This document shows, in pieces, positions 27,895-36,385 of a stretch of 64,000 bases of DNA (the stretch's first letter is position 1; each line of letters opens with the position of its first letter). Source of the DNA: Ignavibacteria bacterium (GTDB taxonomy: Bacteria; Bacteroidota; Ignavibacteria; Ignavibacteriales; SURF-24). The translations under genes were made by a program, and so were the position numbers. The stretch covers positions 1-64,000 of the forward strand of contig JAAXKN010000024.1 in the NCBI GenBank assembly GCA_025612375.1, given 5' to 3'. A model generated the notes under the pieces. That model saw nothing but the letters and a program-made list of their open reading frames with translations. It did not search any database and was not told the origin of the DNA.

Positions 27895-28503
27895 ATGCTT
27901 GAAAAATGGAATGAGAGGTTTTCTGAAGAAGGCTACGCATACGGGAAAGAACCGAACGCTTTTTTCAGGGAGGAAATTGATAAATTAAAGCCCGGAAGGC
28001 TTTTGCTCGTTGCCGAAGGCGAAGGGCGCAACGCCGTCTATGCCGCGCGAGAGGGCTGGCAGGTGGACTGCTTCGACTACAGCGAGGCGGCCAAAGAAAA
28101 AGCCCTTAAGCTGGCCGAAGAAAACAATACAACCATAAACTATACAGTTCAGGACCTGGAGAGTTTCTCTCCAAAAGAGGATTATTACGATGCCGCCGGA
28201 ATTATCTACATGCATCTTCCTGAAGAATTGCGCACAGAGGTAAACCGGAAAATCATCTCGTCTTTGAAAGCGGGAGGCAAACTCATTCTTGAAGTCTTTG
28301 AAAAAGACCAGATAGAGAAATCCTCCGGGGGCCCGAAGGATCCGGAACTCCTCTACTCTTTAGAGGACATTGTAAATGAATTTACCGATCTCGACTTCCA
28401 GCAGCTCAGCAAGGAAGTAATTGAGCTAAGTGAGGGGAAATACCACCATGGCGAGGCGGTTGTAATAAGGTTTACCGGCACAAAAGAACATCCTGAGGCC
28501 TAG
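27895..28503 (+). CDS. SAM-dependent methyltransferase (TehB/thiopurine-like)
   Basis: This 202-residue protein starts MLEKWNERFSEEGYAYGKEPNAFF, the N-terminal pattern of TehB-like methyltransferases, with SAM motif I LLLVAEGEGRNAVYAAREGW (about residues 36-55), then VDCFDYSEAAKEKAL and SSLKAGGKLILEVF. Members detoxify tellurite or other small thiol compounds, but many are uncharacterised. It lies directly before the TetR efflux operon promoter. Whether it belongs to the same stress response is speculation. Confidence 0.75.
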   Translation: MLEKWNERFSEEGYAYGKEPNAFFREEIDKLKPGRLLLVAEGEGRNAVYAAREGWQVDCFDYSEAAKEKALKLAEENNTTINYTVQDLESFSPKEDYYDAAGIIYMHLPEELRTEVNRKIISSLKAGGKLILEVFEKDQIEKSSGGPKDPELLYSLEDIVNEFTDLDFQQLSKEVIELSEGKYHHGEAVVIRFTGTKEHPEA

Positions 28504-28569
28504 CAAAAGAGCCTTTATCCGCAAAATTGCCCCAAGGGAGCTCTCCCGCCAGAAAAAATCAAGAAAAAT

Positions 28570-28597
28570 GGAAACTAATATTGACAAATTAGTTTCC
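28570..28597. promoter_or_regulatory. Operator 1 for the TetR regulator
   Basis: A perfect 10-bp inverted repeat (GGAAACTAAT at 28570-28579 and ATTAGTTTCC at 28588-28597) has an 8-nt spacer. It covers the -35 box of the downstream promoter, so binding would block RNA polymerase. TetR-family regulators commonly bind such palindromes next to their own gene. Confidence 0.8.
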
Positions 28598-28609
28598 TTT
28601 TGTTAAATT
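28581..28609 (+). promoter_or_regulatory. Sigma-70 promoter of the tetR-efflux operon
   Basis: A consensus -35 box TTGACA (28581-28586) is followed by a 17-nt spacer and TAAATT (28604-28609) as -10. The -35 lies inside operator 1, and operator 2 starts directly at the -10 edge. It is the best promoter visible in the window. Confidence 0.75.
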
Positions 28610-28637
28610 GGAAACTAGTAATACGATAATAGTTTCC
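28610..28637. promoter_or_regulatory. Operator 2 for the TetR regulator
   Basis: A second palindrome has the same arm core: GGAAACTA at 28610-28617 and TAGTTTCC at 28630-28637. It spans 28 nt like operator 1, with its centre 40 nt further on. It overlaps the transcription start region and ends 12 nt before the regulator's ATG. Confidence 0.75.
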
Positions 28638-28649
28638 AAGGGAGCCCAA

Positions 28650-29255
28650 ATGGAAGATAAGGAAAAGATACTCTTTTTTGCACGTGAAAAGTTCTTCAAA
28701 GAGGGATTTTATAAGACCTCCATGGATGAGCTTGCACGCGAGCTCAAAATGAGCAAGAAGACCATCTACAAGTACTACCCTTCAAAGGAAAAGCTAATTG
28801 AAGAGGTAGTGGAAAGCATGATGAGCGAAAACTCAGAGAAAATCCATCAGGTGCTTGAGAAAGATATGGATGCTGTAAGTAAAATTAAGGCACTGCTCGG
28901 CATTCTCAGCAATCTTATCATTAAGATCAGCGACCACTGGTTAAAGGATATGCAGTATCACACGCCCCAACTCTGGGCAAAAATTGACAACTTCAGAACC
29001 CGGATAATGTATACCAATATAGGCAGGATATTCGAACAGGGGAAAAAAGAAGGGCTCTTTGAAGAGAGGCCGATTGAACTGCTTCTTGTAATATTCACCT
29101 CTTCCCTGCGGGCTATAGTAAACCCCGATTTTCTCTTAAACAGCAAATTCTCCCATAATGAAGCACTTGAAATGACATTTCAGATACTCTTAAACGGCAT
29201 ACTGACCGATAAGGGAGCCATGACATTTAAAAACACTAAAAATCAGGATAAATAG
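28650..29255 (+). CDS. TetR/AcrR-family transcriptional regulator
   Basis: This 201-residue repressor has an N-terminal helix-turn-helix (AREKFFKEGFYKTSMDELARELKMSKKTIYKYYPSKEKL, about residues 10-48) and an all-helical ligand domain. I chose the ATG at 28650 because GGGAG lies 6 nt upstream; an upstream TTG at 28608 falls inside the -10 box and cannot be used. Two palindromes flank the promoter, so the protein probably represses itself and the six downstream efflux genes, releasing DNA when a toxic compound binds. Its stop is followed immediately by the adaptor's ATG. Confidence 0.9.
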   Translation: MEDKEKILFFAREKFFKEGFYKTSMDELARELKMSKKTIYKYYPSKEKLIEEVVESMMSENSEKIHQVLEKDMDAVSKIKALLGILSNLIIKISDHWLKDMQYHTPQLWAKIDNFRTRIMYTNIGRIFEQGKKEGLFEERPIELLLVIFTSSLRAIVNPDFLLNSKFSHNEALEMTFQILLNGILTDKGAMTFKNTKNQDK

Positions 29256-30221
29256 ATGAAAACCACATTGTTAATAGGTGCATTGAGCTTTGGACTTTTT
29301 GTCTTAGGCTGCGGAAACGGAAACGATAAGAATACCATTGAAGCCTCAGGCACAATAGAGGCCACAAATGTAACCGTCAGTTCCAAAGTTGCAGGCCAGG
29401 TTCAGAAAATTTATAAAGATGAAGGGGACAATGTTAAAGCAGGCGATACCCTTCTGACCGTAGATCACGATCTGCTTTCCATTCAACTGGACCAGGCATT
29501 GGCAGGGCGTGACTTTGCCGAAGCGCAGCTTAAGCTTCTTCGCAAGGGAGCCAGGAGCGAGGATATCAGCCAGGCAGAGGAAAACACGCGCCAGGCGCAG
29601 ATAAATCTTGACATGGCACAGAGGGATAAAGACAGAATGACGAAGCTCTACGAGCAGAAATCGATCACAAAAAAGCAGTACGAAGACGCCATGGCAAAGT
29701 ACCAGCTTACCGGGGCACAATTTAATGCCGCAAAAGACAACCTGAAGAAGATGAAAAACTTCGCCCGCCCCGAGGAGATCCGGCAGGCAGAGGCAAACCT
29801 TGGCAAGGCAGAGGCAAGTGTGGAGCTCCTGAAGAAAAACATACAGGACAGTTATGTTACCTCCCCCATGAACGGGATTCTGGTAAAGAAATTTGTGGAA
29901 GCAGGAGAAACCGTGGGTCCCAACTCGTCACTTTTCAGGATATCGGACCTGAAGGTTGTGGATCTTGTAATTTACGTCTCTGAAGAGGAGCTGGGAAGAG
30001 TAAAGCTGGGGCAGAAGGCTGAAGTATCGGTGGATGCATTTAAGAATAAAACATTTGAAGGAAAAGTAATCTATATTTCCCCCGAGGCGGAGTTTACGCC
30101 AAAGAACATACAGACAAAGGATGAAAGGACAAAGCTGGTTTTTGCAGTAAAAATTGAGATCCTTAACCCGAACTTCGACCTTAAAGCCGGAATGCCGGCC
30201 GACGCAGTGATAAAGTATTAA
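29256..30221 (+). CDS. HlyD/EmrA-type efflux adaptor, lipoprotein
   Basis: This 321-residue periplasmic adaptor has lipobox VLGC at residues 16-19, so it is likely anchored to the inner membrane. After a first lipoyl half (EATNVTVSSKVAGQVQKIYKDEGDNVKAGDTLL), a long alpha-helical hairpin rich in Gln, Ala, Glu and Lys follows (about residues 75-195). A second lipoyl half (VTSPMNGILVKKFVEAGETV) and a beta-barrel domain complete it. It is of the YbhG/HlyD type and would bridge the ABC-2 permeases to the TolC-like channel encoded two genes on. It starts on the base after the regulator's stop codon. Confidence 0.9.
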   Translation: MKTTLLIGALSFGLFVLGCGNGNDKNTIEASGTIEATNVTVSSKVAGQVQKIYKDEGDNVKAGDTLLTVDHDLLSIQLDQALAGRDFAEAQLKLLRKGARSEDISQAEENTRQAQINLDMAQRDKDRMTKLYEQKSITKKQYEDAMAKYQLTGAQFNAAKDNLKKMKNFARPEEIRQAEANLGKAEASVELLKKNIQDSYVTSPMNGILVKKFVEAGETVGPNSSLFRISDLKVVDLVIYVSEEELGRVKLGQKAEVSVDAFKNKTFEGKVIYISPEAEFTPKNIQTKDERTKLVFAVKIEILNPNFDLKAGMPADAVIKY

Positions 30222-30244
30222 TAGAAAAAAGAAAAATCAGCATC

Positions 30245-31159
30245 ATGGAAACAACCATAAAAATAGAAGGCCTTAAGAAAAGTTTCGGGGATGTTCATGC
30301 CGTAGATGGCATCAGCCTGGAGGTGGGTAAAGGTGAAATGTTCGGCCTTGTTGGACCCGACGGCGCAGGCAAAACAACAACAATAAGAATGCTTTGCGGC
30401 CTTATTGAACCGGACTCGGGAGAGGCCAGGATACTGGGGCTTGACCTCGTAAAGCAGAGGAAAAACATTACAAAGGACATCGGTTACCTGTCCCAGAAGT
30501 TCAGTCTTTACGGCGATCTGTCAGTGGACGAAAACATAGAATTTTTTGCCGACATCCACGGTGTTAAAGGCTACAGGGAAAGAAGAAATGAGCTCCTGGA
30601 ATTCACACGGCTTACGCCGTTCCGCGACCGCCTGGCAGACAAGCTCTCGGGAGGAATGAAACAGAAGCTTGCCCTGGCCTGCACGCTCATTCATAAGCCG
30701 AAAATAATTTTTTTAGATGAACCGACTACAGGAGTCGACCCGGTTTCAAGGCGTGACTTCTGGAAAATTCTGGCAAGCCTTATAAAAGAGGAAATTACAA
30801 TCTTTATGTCAACTCCGTATCTGGACGAGGCCGAAAGGTGCAACCGCGTGGCACTGATGAATAAAGGGAAGATTATAAGTTTCGACACCCCGCAGAACGT
30901 GAAGGCTTCCCTCGGCAAGGACGTGGTTGAAATAGTCTGCAACCCTTCGCGCCAGGCATATAAGGCAATCAAGGGAAATACGCACTTTGAAGTACAGATG
31001 TTCGGCGACAGAATAGACGTGGTTGTAGATAACTGCGATCCGGACTGCGAGACGATTAAGGATCTCCTTACGAAGGAATCGGTTACAATTACAGATTTAA
31101 GGGTAGTTCCCCCATCACTGGAAAACGTTTTTATTCATTTAATTTCAAGCGCCAAATAA
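30245..31159 (+). CDS. ABC transporter ATPase, first subunit (degenerate H-loop)
   Basis: This 304-residue ATPase of the ABC-2 drug-efflux group carries Walker A GPDGAGKTTT near residue 37 with Asp where Asn is usual, a canonical signature LSGGMKQKL, and Walker B IIFLDEPTTGVDP. The H-loop reads MSTPYLDEAERC with Pro191 where the switch His is expected. This is also seen in the first ATPase of YbhF-like systems. The C-terminal extension (about residues 220-304) is typical of drug-efflux ATPases. It probably pairs with the second ATPase of this operon. Confidence 0.9.
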   Translation: METTIKIEGLKKSFGDVHAVDGISLEVGKGEMFGLVGPDGAGKTTTIRMLCGLIEPDSGEARILGLDLVKQRKNITKDIGYLSQKFSLYGDLSVDENIEFFADIHGVKGYRERRNELLEFTRLTPFRDRLADKLSGGMKQKLALACTLIHKPKIIFLDEPTTGVDPVSRRDFWKILASLIKEEITIFMSTPYLDEAERCNRVALMNKGKIISFDTPQNVKASLGKDVVEIVCNPSRQAYKAIKGNTHFEVQMFGDRIDVVVDNCDPDCETIKDLLTKESVTITDLRVVPPSLENVFIHLISSAK

Positions 31160-31174
31160 ATATAGGAATAAATA

Positions 31175-32488
31175 ATGAAGAAGATTTTGTTCATTAACCT
31201 GTTACTGCCCGCCATAATGTTTGCACAGGCACAGAAGCTTTCGCTTCAGCAAAGCATTGAGCTGGGTCTTAAGAACAGCAAGGATCTCAGGATATCGCAG
31301 TCGAAGGCGACAACAGCTGAAAGCAAAGTTACAGAGGCAAATTCGCAGCTTCTGCCGCAGCTGAAATTTGCAGCAGGCTACACCAGGCTCAGCAGTGTAC
31401 CGCCTTTCCAGGTATCAATACCCGGGGCACCATTTCCGATAAAGATTTCGGACGTGATATTAAACAACTACAACATCAGGTTTTCTCTTCAGCAGCCCTT
31501 GTTTACAGGCCTCAGGCTCACCTCGCTTAAGAGTGCCGCGGAGCTAAACAGCAAGGCAGCTGAAACAGATTATTCAAAAGACGTCAACGAGGCGTCGTTT
31601 AAGATACAGTCCTCCTTCTGGCAGCTCTATAAGGCAGAAGAGATGTTAAACCTCCTGAATGAGACTCTCCTTCAGAATGAGCGTCATCTTCAGGATACAA
31701 AAAACAACCTGGAAAACGGCCTTGTTACACAGAACGACGTATTAAAGCTTGAAGTGGTTTATTCAAATACAAAGCTTCAGCAGATCGAGGCGCAGAACAA
31801 CCTTGACATAGCAAAAATGTCTTTTAACCAGGCACTAGGGCTTCCATTGAATTCACAGACTGCAATTGACGCAGGCACAATTGACACTTCCATTACGGGC
31901 TACAGGTTTGAAGACATTCTAAAAGAAGCCAAGGAAAACCGCGGCGAGCTTAAATCGATGGAGTACCGTCTTGAAGCAAGCGGCGAAGGGATACGTGCCG
32001 CCCGTTCAGGCTGGTTTCCATCCGTATACCTCAGCGCAAACTATTACTACAACCGTCCCAACCAGCGCTATCAGCCTCCAATAGACGTTTTCAAGAATAC
32101 GTGGGACCTTGGAGTTACGCTTAACTGGGACATCTGGAACTGGGGGCTCACCTCATCTCAGACCTCGCAGGCAGAAGAGACCCGCGTGCAGGCAGAGGCC
32201 TCTCTTTCGCAGTTAAATGATGCCGTTGAGCTGGAAGTTTATTCCAATTACCTCACCTATGAGCGTTCAAGTGAAAAGATATCCGTAAGCCGTCAGAGCG
32301 TGCTCCAGGCAAAGGAGAACTACCGCATCATCAACGACAAATACAACGCCCAGCTTGCAACCAGCACGGACCTGATTGATGCCGAGACCGCGGTTCTGCA
32401 GGCCGAGACAAATTACAATAATGCGCTTGTTGACTATGAAATTGCAAAGATAAGGCTTGAAAAGTCACTGGGAAGAAGGATATACTGA
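31175..32488 (+). CDS. TolC-family outer-membrane efflux channel
   Basis: This 437-residue protein has a signal peptide (residues 1-19, cut after MFAQA-like text). It shows the two-fold repeat of outer-membrane efflux proteins: LSLQQSIELGLKNSKDLRISQSKA and, in the second half, YRFEDILKEAKENRGELKSMEYRLEASGEGIRAARSGWFPSVYLSANYYY. Both are followed by long helices. It forms the trimeric exit duct for the ABC pump. Its stop codon overlaps the next start (TGATG), so it is translationally coupled to the second ATPase. Confidence 0.9.
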   Translation: MKKILFINLLLPAIMFAQAQKLSLQQSIELGLKNSKDLRISQSKATTAESKVTEANSQLLPQLKFAAGYTRLSSVPPFQVSIPGAPFPIKISDVILNNYNIRFSLQQPLFTGLRLTSLKSAAELNSKAAETDYSKDVNEASFKIQSSFWQLYKAEEMLNLLNETLLQNERHLQDTKNNLENGLVTQNDVLKLEVVYSNTKLQQIEAQNNLDIAKMSFNQALGLPLNSQTAIDAGTIDTSITGYRFEDILKEAKENRGELKSMEYRLEASGEGIRAARSGWFPSVYLSANYYYNRPNQRYQPPIDVFKNTWDLGVTLNWDIWNWGLTSSQTSQAEETRVQAEASLSQLNDAVELEVYSNYLTYERSSEKISVSRQSVLQAKENYRIINDKYNAQLATSTDLIDAETAVLQAETNYNNALVDYEIAKIRLEKSLGRRIY

Positions 32489-33417
32489 TGAATTCAATAG
32501 AGGTTAAAAACCTGACAAAAAAGTTCGGGAAGTTTGTTTCAGTCGACAGCATTTCCTTTAACGTTGAGCAGGGAGAGATCTTCGGCTTCCTGGGTGCAAA
32601 CGGCGCGGGAAAGTCGACTACGATAAGAATGCTTTGCGGCATACTGGAGCCCACGGGCGGCGACGCGCTTGTCGGGGGCTACAGCATCAAGAATGAGCCC
32701 GACAAGGTAAAGACGCAGATAGGCTACATGTCGCAGAAGTTTTCCCTTTACAACGATCTTACAGTTGAAGAGAACATAAATTTTTTCGGCGGTGTCTACG
32801 GGCTCTATAATGACAAGCTCAGGGAAAGAAAAAAATGGGTCTTAAAGGTTGCGGACCTGGAAGGGCGGGAGAAGACAATTACGGGCTCGCTTCCAGGCGG
32901 AATCAAGCAGCGCCTGGCACTTGGTACTGCGGTAATACATGAGCCCAAGATAGTTTTTCTGGATGAACCGACCTCAGGCGTTGATCCTATTTCAAGAAGG
33001 AATTTCTGGGACTTAATAAATGAGCTTTCCTCGCACGGAATTACCGTATTTGTAACCACACACTATCTGGAAGAGGCTGAATTCTGCAACAACATCATAC
33101 TCATTAATGCCGGGAAGCTTATTGCCGAAGGGAGTTCGAAGGAGCTTAAGACAAATTACCTTTCAAACACCATTCTCGAGATTGAGTGTGAGCGTACGGT
33201 TCAGGCCATGGAGATCCTCGAGAAAGAGGACTTTGTGGATGAGGTTTCAATTTTCGGAAACAACATGCACATAGCAGTCAACAGCAAATACACGGGAGAG
33301 GATGAGATAAGGCGGATTCTCGGGGAGAAAAACTCAATCCCGGTTAAAAGAATAGACAGGATTGTTCCTACTCTTGAGGATGTATTTATTCACCTTTTGG
33401 AGAAGGATAAAAAATAA
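32488..33417 (+). CDS. ABC transporter ATPase, second subunit (altered signature)
   Basis: This 309-residue ATPase is homologous to the product of 30245-31159. Walker A GANGAGKSTT, Walker B IVFLDEPTSGVDP and the H-loop TTHYLEEAEFC are intact. The signature motif reads LPGGIKQRL with Pro136 in place of the serine that normally contacts the ATP gamma-phosphate. AAGGA precedes the ATG inside the end of the tolC-like gene. The lesion is complementary to that of the first ATPase, as expected for an asymmetric heterodimer. Confidence 0.9.
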   Translation: MNSIEVKNLTKKFGKFVSVDSISFNVEQGEIFGFLGANGAGKSTTIRMLCGILEPTGGDALVGGYSIKNEPDKVKTQIGYMSQKFSLYNDLTVEENINFFGGVYGLYNDKLRERKKWVLKVADLEGREKTITGSLPGGIKQRLALGTAVIHEPKIVFLDEPTSGVDPISRRNFWDLINELSSHGITVFVTTHYLEEAEFCNNIILINAGKLIAEGSSKELKTNYLSNTILEIECERTVQAMEILEKEDFVDEVSIFGNNMHIAVNSKYTGEDEIRRILGEKNSIPVKRIDRIVPTLEDVFIHLLEKDKK

Positions 33418-33418
33418 A

Positions 33419-34549
33419 ATGCTTAACAGAATTCTTGCACTGGCTAAAAAGGAAGTCCGCCAGTTAAGGCGCGACACAAGGATGCTTCTTATTATATTCC
33501 TTTTTCCGATACTGCTCCTGGTAATTTTCGGATATGCGATAAATTTCGATGTACATCATATAAAGATAGCCATCTACGACCGCGACAAGTCGGAGGACAC
33601 GCGTGCATTTATAAACGCGCTAACAAGTTCCAGCTACTTTGACCTTGTGGGCACAATAACCAATGACAGCCAGATTAAGAAATATCTTGACGGGCAGACG
33701 GCGCAGGCTGTAATAGTTTTCCCTGAGAACATGTCTCGCACAATGTATTCAAAGGGCGATGCCCGCGTTCAGATTCTGGTTGACGGCGTAAACGGGAACA
33801 CGGCAACTCTTATCATGAATTATCTCAACCTTGCGACAATGAGCTATTCGCAGAACTTCTCGAAAGAGACGCTTGCACTCTCAGGACGCGGCACGTACGT
33901 TCCGCTGGATGTTGAGCCGGTCTTCTGGTTTAATCCGAGTCTGGACTCCACGCATTTCCTAATACCCGGGCTGATTGCAATGATAATGATTATTACGGCT
34001 GTAATATCGATTTCGCTTTCAATTGTGCGCGAAAAAGAGCTTGGGACAATAGAGCAGATCAATGTCTCTCCCCTTTCATCACTTGAGCTTATAATCGGGA
34101 AGACTCTTCCCCATGCATTTATCTCTTTGATGGTTGCGGTTTTTATACTCATTTCGGGCTACTTACTTTTCAGCATGCCTGTAAAGGGGAATTTAATTCT
34201 TCTTCTTCTGACGACGCTTGTATTTATTTTCGCCTCTTTAAGCTTGGGGATTTTCGTCTCCAGCATTGCCAACAACCAGCAGGTGGCCTTTCAGATGGCG
34301 ACCTTAATGTCGATGCTCCCTTCTGTAATACTGTCCGGCTTCATTTTCCCGATTGAGAGCATGCCTTTGTTTGTACAGATTCTTTCAAACATTACGCCGG
34401 CAAAATTTTATTCAATTATTCTGCGCGATATACTCTTAAAGGGAGTGGGGCTGGAATCATTCTGGCCGCAGGTTGTATACCTCTTAATTTTCTCCGGCGT
34501 ATTTTTAGGCATAGCGACCCTAAGGAACAGGAAGATGAGAACCGTATAG
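33419..34549 (+). CDS. ABC-2 type permease, first subunit
   Basis: This 376-residue membrane subunit has one N-terminal span (MLLIIFLFPILLLVIFGYAI), a large periplasmic domain (about residues 45-180), and five C-terminal spans starting at IPGLIAMIMIITAVISISLSIVREKELGT. The VREKELGTIEQINVSPLSSLELIIGKT coupling helix is typical of YbhR/YbhS permeases. The ATG at 33419 follows the ATPase stop directly; a longer upstream frame would overlap the ATPase. It probably pairs with the next permease. Confidence 0.9.
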   Translation: MLNRILALAKKEVRQLRRDTRMLLIIFLFPILLLVIFGYAINFDVHHIKIAIYDRDKSEDTRAFINALTSSSYFDLVGTITNDSQIKKYLDGQTAQAVIVFPENMSRTMYSKGDARVQILVDGVNGNTATLIMNYLNLATMSYSQNFSKETLALSGRGTYVPLDVEPVFWFNPSLDSTHFLIPGLIAMIMIITAVISISLSIVREKELGTIEQINVSPLSSLELIIGKTLPHAFISLMVAVFILISGYLLFSMPVKGNLILLLLTTLVFIFASLSLGIFVSSIANNQQVAFQMATLMSMLPSVILSGFIFPIESMPLFVQILSNITPAKFYSIILRDILLKGVGLESFWPQVVYLLIFSGVFLGIATLRNRKMRTV

Positions 34550-34570
34550 TTTGAATAAGGAAAACAAAAA

Positions 34571-35701
34571 GTGAAAACAATTATAAACATTATTATTAAG
34601 GAATTCATACAGGTAAGGCGCGACAAAAGGCTTTTCGGAATTGTATTTATGGCTCCCATTCTGCAGCTCATATTTTTAGGATATGCCGCAACGATGGACG
34701 TAAACACGGTTCACACAGCAGTCTTCGACCAGGATAAAACCGTAACGAGCCGCGAGTTTATCAGGAGTTTCGAGCGCTCAGGATATTTTTCCATAGATTA
34801 TTACGTTCACAGCTACGAAGAGATTGTGGACCTCGTGAACCGCGGCAAGGTGCTTGACGCCATAGTAATTCCGACTGACTTCGAGAAGAAGGTCAACACC
34901 ATGCAGACCGCCCCTCTGCAGGTGATCTTTGACGGCTCCGACGGGAATAAGACCTCGATTGCCTTCGGCTACGTGCAGTCTATTGCATCGAGCTATTCAA
35001 AAAACATACTTCTTGAGGCGAGGGAGAAAAGCGGAATGAAGCTTTCCATTTCAGGCACACTCACGCCTGAGGTCAGGGTATGGTACAATCCCGATCTTAA
35101 GACAAGGAACTTCATGGTTCCGAGCATAATGGGGCTGGTGCTGATGGTAATTACAACGATACTGATGTCGATGGCGGTTGTAAAGGAGAGGGAAATCGGG
35201 ACGCTGGAGCAGCTTATAGTAACCCCGATCAAGCCCTATCAGCTGATAATAGGAAAGATGGTACCTTTTATGATCATAGGGTTTCTTGAAGTATTGCTCG
35301 TAACGTCAATTATGACTCTCTGGTTCGGGATTCCGGTAAGGGGGAGCTTTTTGTTTTTGATATTCTCCTCGCTTTTATTCGTAATGTCCACGCTGGGCCT
35401 GGGGCTTTTCGTATCGACGATTTCAAAAACGCAGCAGCAGGCTATGATGGTTGCGCAGTTCGGTTTAATGATGCCGATGATCTATCTCTCAGGCTTTGCA
35501 TTTCCTATTGAGAATATGCCTCAGATAATACAGGTAATTACGTATGCCATTCCCCTCAGGTATTACATTACGATATTAAGGGGGATAATATTAAAAGGGA
35601 CGGGTTTTTCGGAGCTCTGGCTTGAGACGCTTGTTCTGTTCTTAATCGGTGTGGTAATTTTAATTGCAAGTTCGTTAAGGTTCAGGAAGAGATTAGAGTA
35701 A
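34571..35701 (+). CDS. ABC-2 type permease, second subunit
   Basis: This 376-residue permease has the same topology and length as the first: an N-terminal span, a periplasmic domain, then spans from MVPSIMGLVLMVITTILMSMAVVKEREIGT onward, with VKEREIGTLEQLIVTPIKPYQLIIGKM as coupling helix. The start is GTG, with AAGGA 10 nt upstream. It is the last gene of the operon. With two ATPases, two permeases, an adaptor and a TolC-like protein, the set encodes a complete trans-envelope exporter. Confidence 0.9.
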   Translation: MKTIINIIIKEFIQVRRDKRLFGIVFMAPILQLIFLGYAATMDVNTVHTAVFDQDKTVTSREFIRSFERSGYFSIDYYVHSYEEIVDLVNRGKVLDAIVIPTDFEKKVNTMQTAPLQVIFDGSDGNKTSIAFGYVQSIASSYSKNILLEAREKSGMKLSISGTLTPEVRVWYNPDLKTRNFMVPSIMGLVLMVITTILMSMAVVKEREIGTLEQLIVTPIKPYQLIIGKMVPFMIIGFLEVLLVTSIMTLWFGIPVRGSFLFLIFSSLLFVMSTLGLGLFVSTISKTQQQAMMVAQFGLMMPMIYLSGFAFPIENMPQIIQVITYAIPLRYYITILRGIILKGTGFSELWLETLVLFLIGVVILIASSLRFRKRLE

Positions 35702-35713
35702 GCTCTAATCTCT
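35688..35713. terminator. Hairpin formed by the ends of two convergent genes
   Basis: An 11-bp perfect stem (AGAGATTAGAG with CTCTAATCTCT) has a 4-nt loop holding the permease stop codon. Its arms are the last codons of the permease on one strand and of the response regulator on the other. The stop codons are only 3 nt apart. There is no T-run, so classical termination is uncertain. Confidence 0.5.
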
Positions 35714-36385
35714 GTGCTGAATCATGTACTGAATTGCATATTTTATGAGTTCGGGCAGGCTTTTGATGCCGAGTTTGCTCATAAGGTGAATCCTGTGCGT
35801 GTCGACGGTTCTTTTGCTGAGGCCTGTCTTAGAGGCAATCTCGTTGCTGGTGTAGCCCTCGCCGATAAGCCTTAGGATCTCAATTTCCCTTTGTGTCAAG
35901 GAGGCCTCGGCAAGCTGAACGCTTATGCCGCCTCCGTCGCCGCCGGAATACTTCTCTCTGAGCTCTTCCAGTCTTTCCTCAGTCCAGTAAGCGCCGAAAT
36001 ATTTCTTTCCGCTATAGACTGTTTTAATGGCGTAGACCAGTTCACCCTTCATGACATTTTTGCTGATGAGTCCTTTTCCGCCCGACTTGAGAATGTGGTA
36101 GACGTATTCTTCTCCCTCGTGCATTGAAAGGAAGAGGGCTTTTGCCGAAGGGTCGCGGGCAAGGATTTTCTTCAGGGCTTCTATTCCCGTCACGCCGGGC
36201 ATAGATATATCCACCAGTATAACATCGGGCTTAAGCTCGAAGTACTTTTCATAGAGGTCTCCGCCGTCGGTAGCCTCGCCAACCACAAATATCTCTGCCG
36301 CATCTTCCAGGAGGCTGATTATACCGCTGCGGAAAAGGGAATGATCATCGGCGACAACAATTCTTATACTATTCGGGTTAGGCAT
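35705..36385 (-). CDS. NarL/FixJ-type response regulator
   Basis: This 226-residue two-component response regulator has a receiver domain with acidic pair Asp13 and Asp14 (VVADDHSLFRSG) and phospho-acceptor Asp59 (VILVDISMPGV). A C-terminal LuxR-type helix-turn-helix (LTQREIEILRLIGEGYTSNEIASKTGLSKRTVDTHRIHLMSKLGI) follows. The ATG at 36385 has AGGA 8 nt upstream and lies inside the end of the kinase gene (8-nt overlap), so both are made from one transcript. All key receiver residues are present, unlike in its partner. Confidence 0.9.
   Translation of the reverse strand: MPNPNSIRIVVADDHSLFRSGIISLLEDAAEIFVVGEATDGGDLYEKYFELKPDVILVDISMPGVTGIEALKKILARDPSAKALFLSMHEGEEYVYHILKSGGKGLISKNVMKGELVYAIKTVYSGKKYFGAYWTEERLEELREKYSGGDGGGISVQLAEASLTQREIEILRLIGEGYTSNEIASKTGLSKRTVDTHRIHLMSKLGIKSLPELIKYAIQYMIQHRD

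Noticed and set aside
28608-28649. Upstream TTG start giving the TetR regulator 14 extra residues
   Set aside because: The codon lies in the -10 box of the promoter and cannot be translated from that transcript; the ATG at 28650 has a ribosome site.
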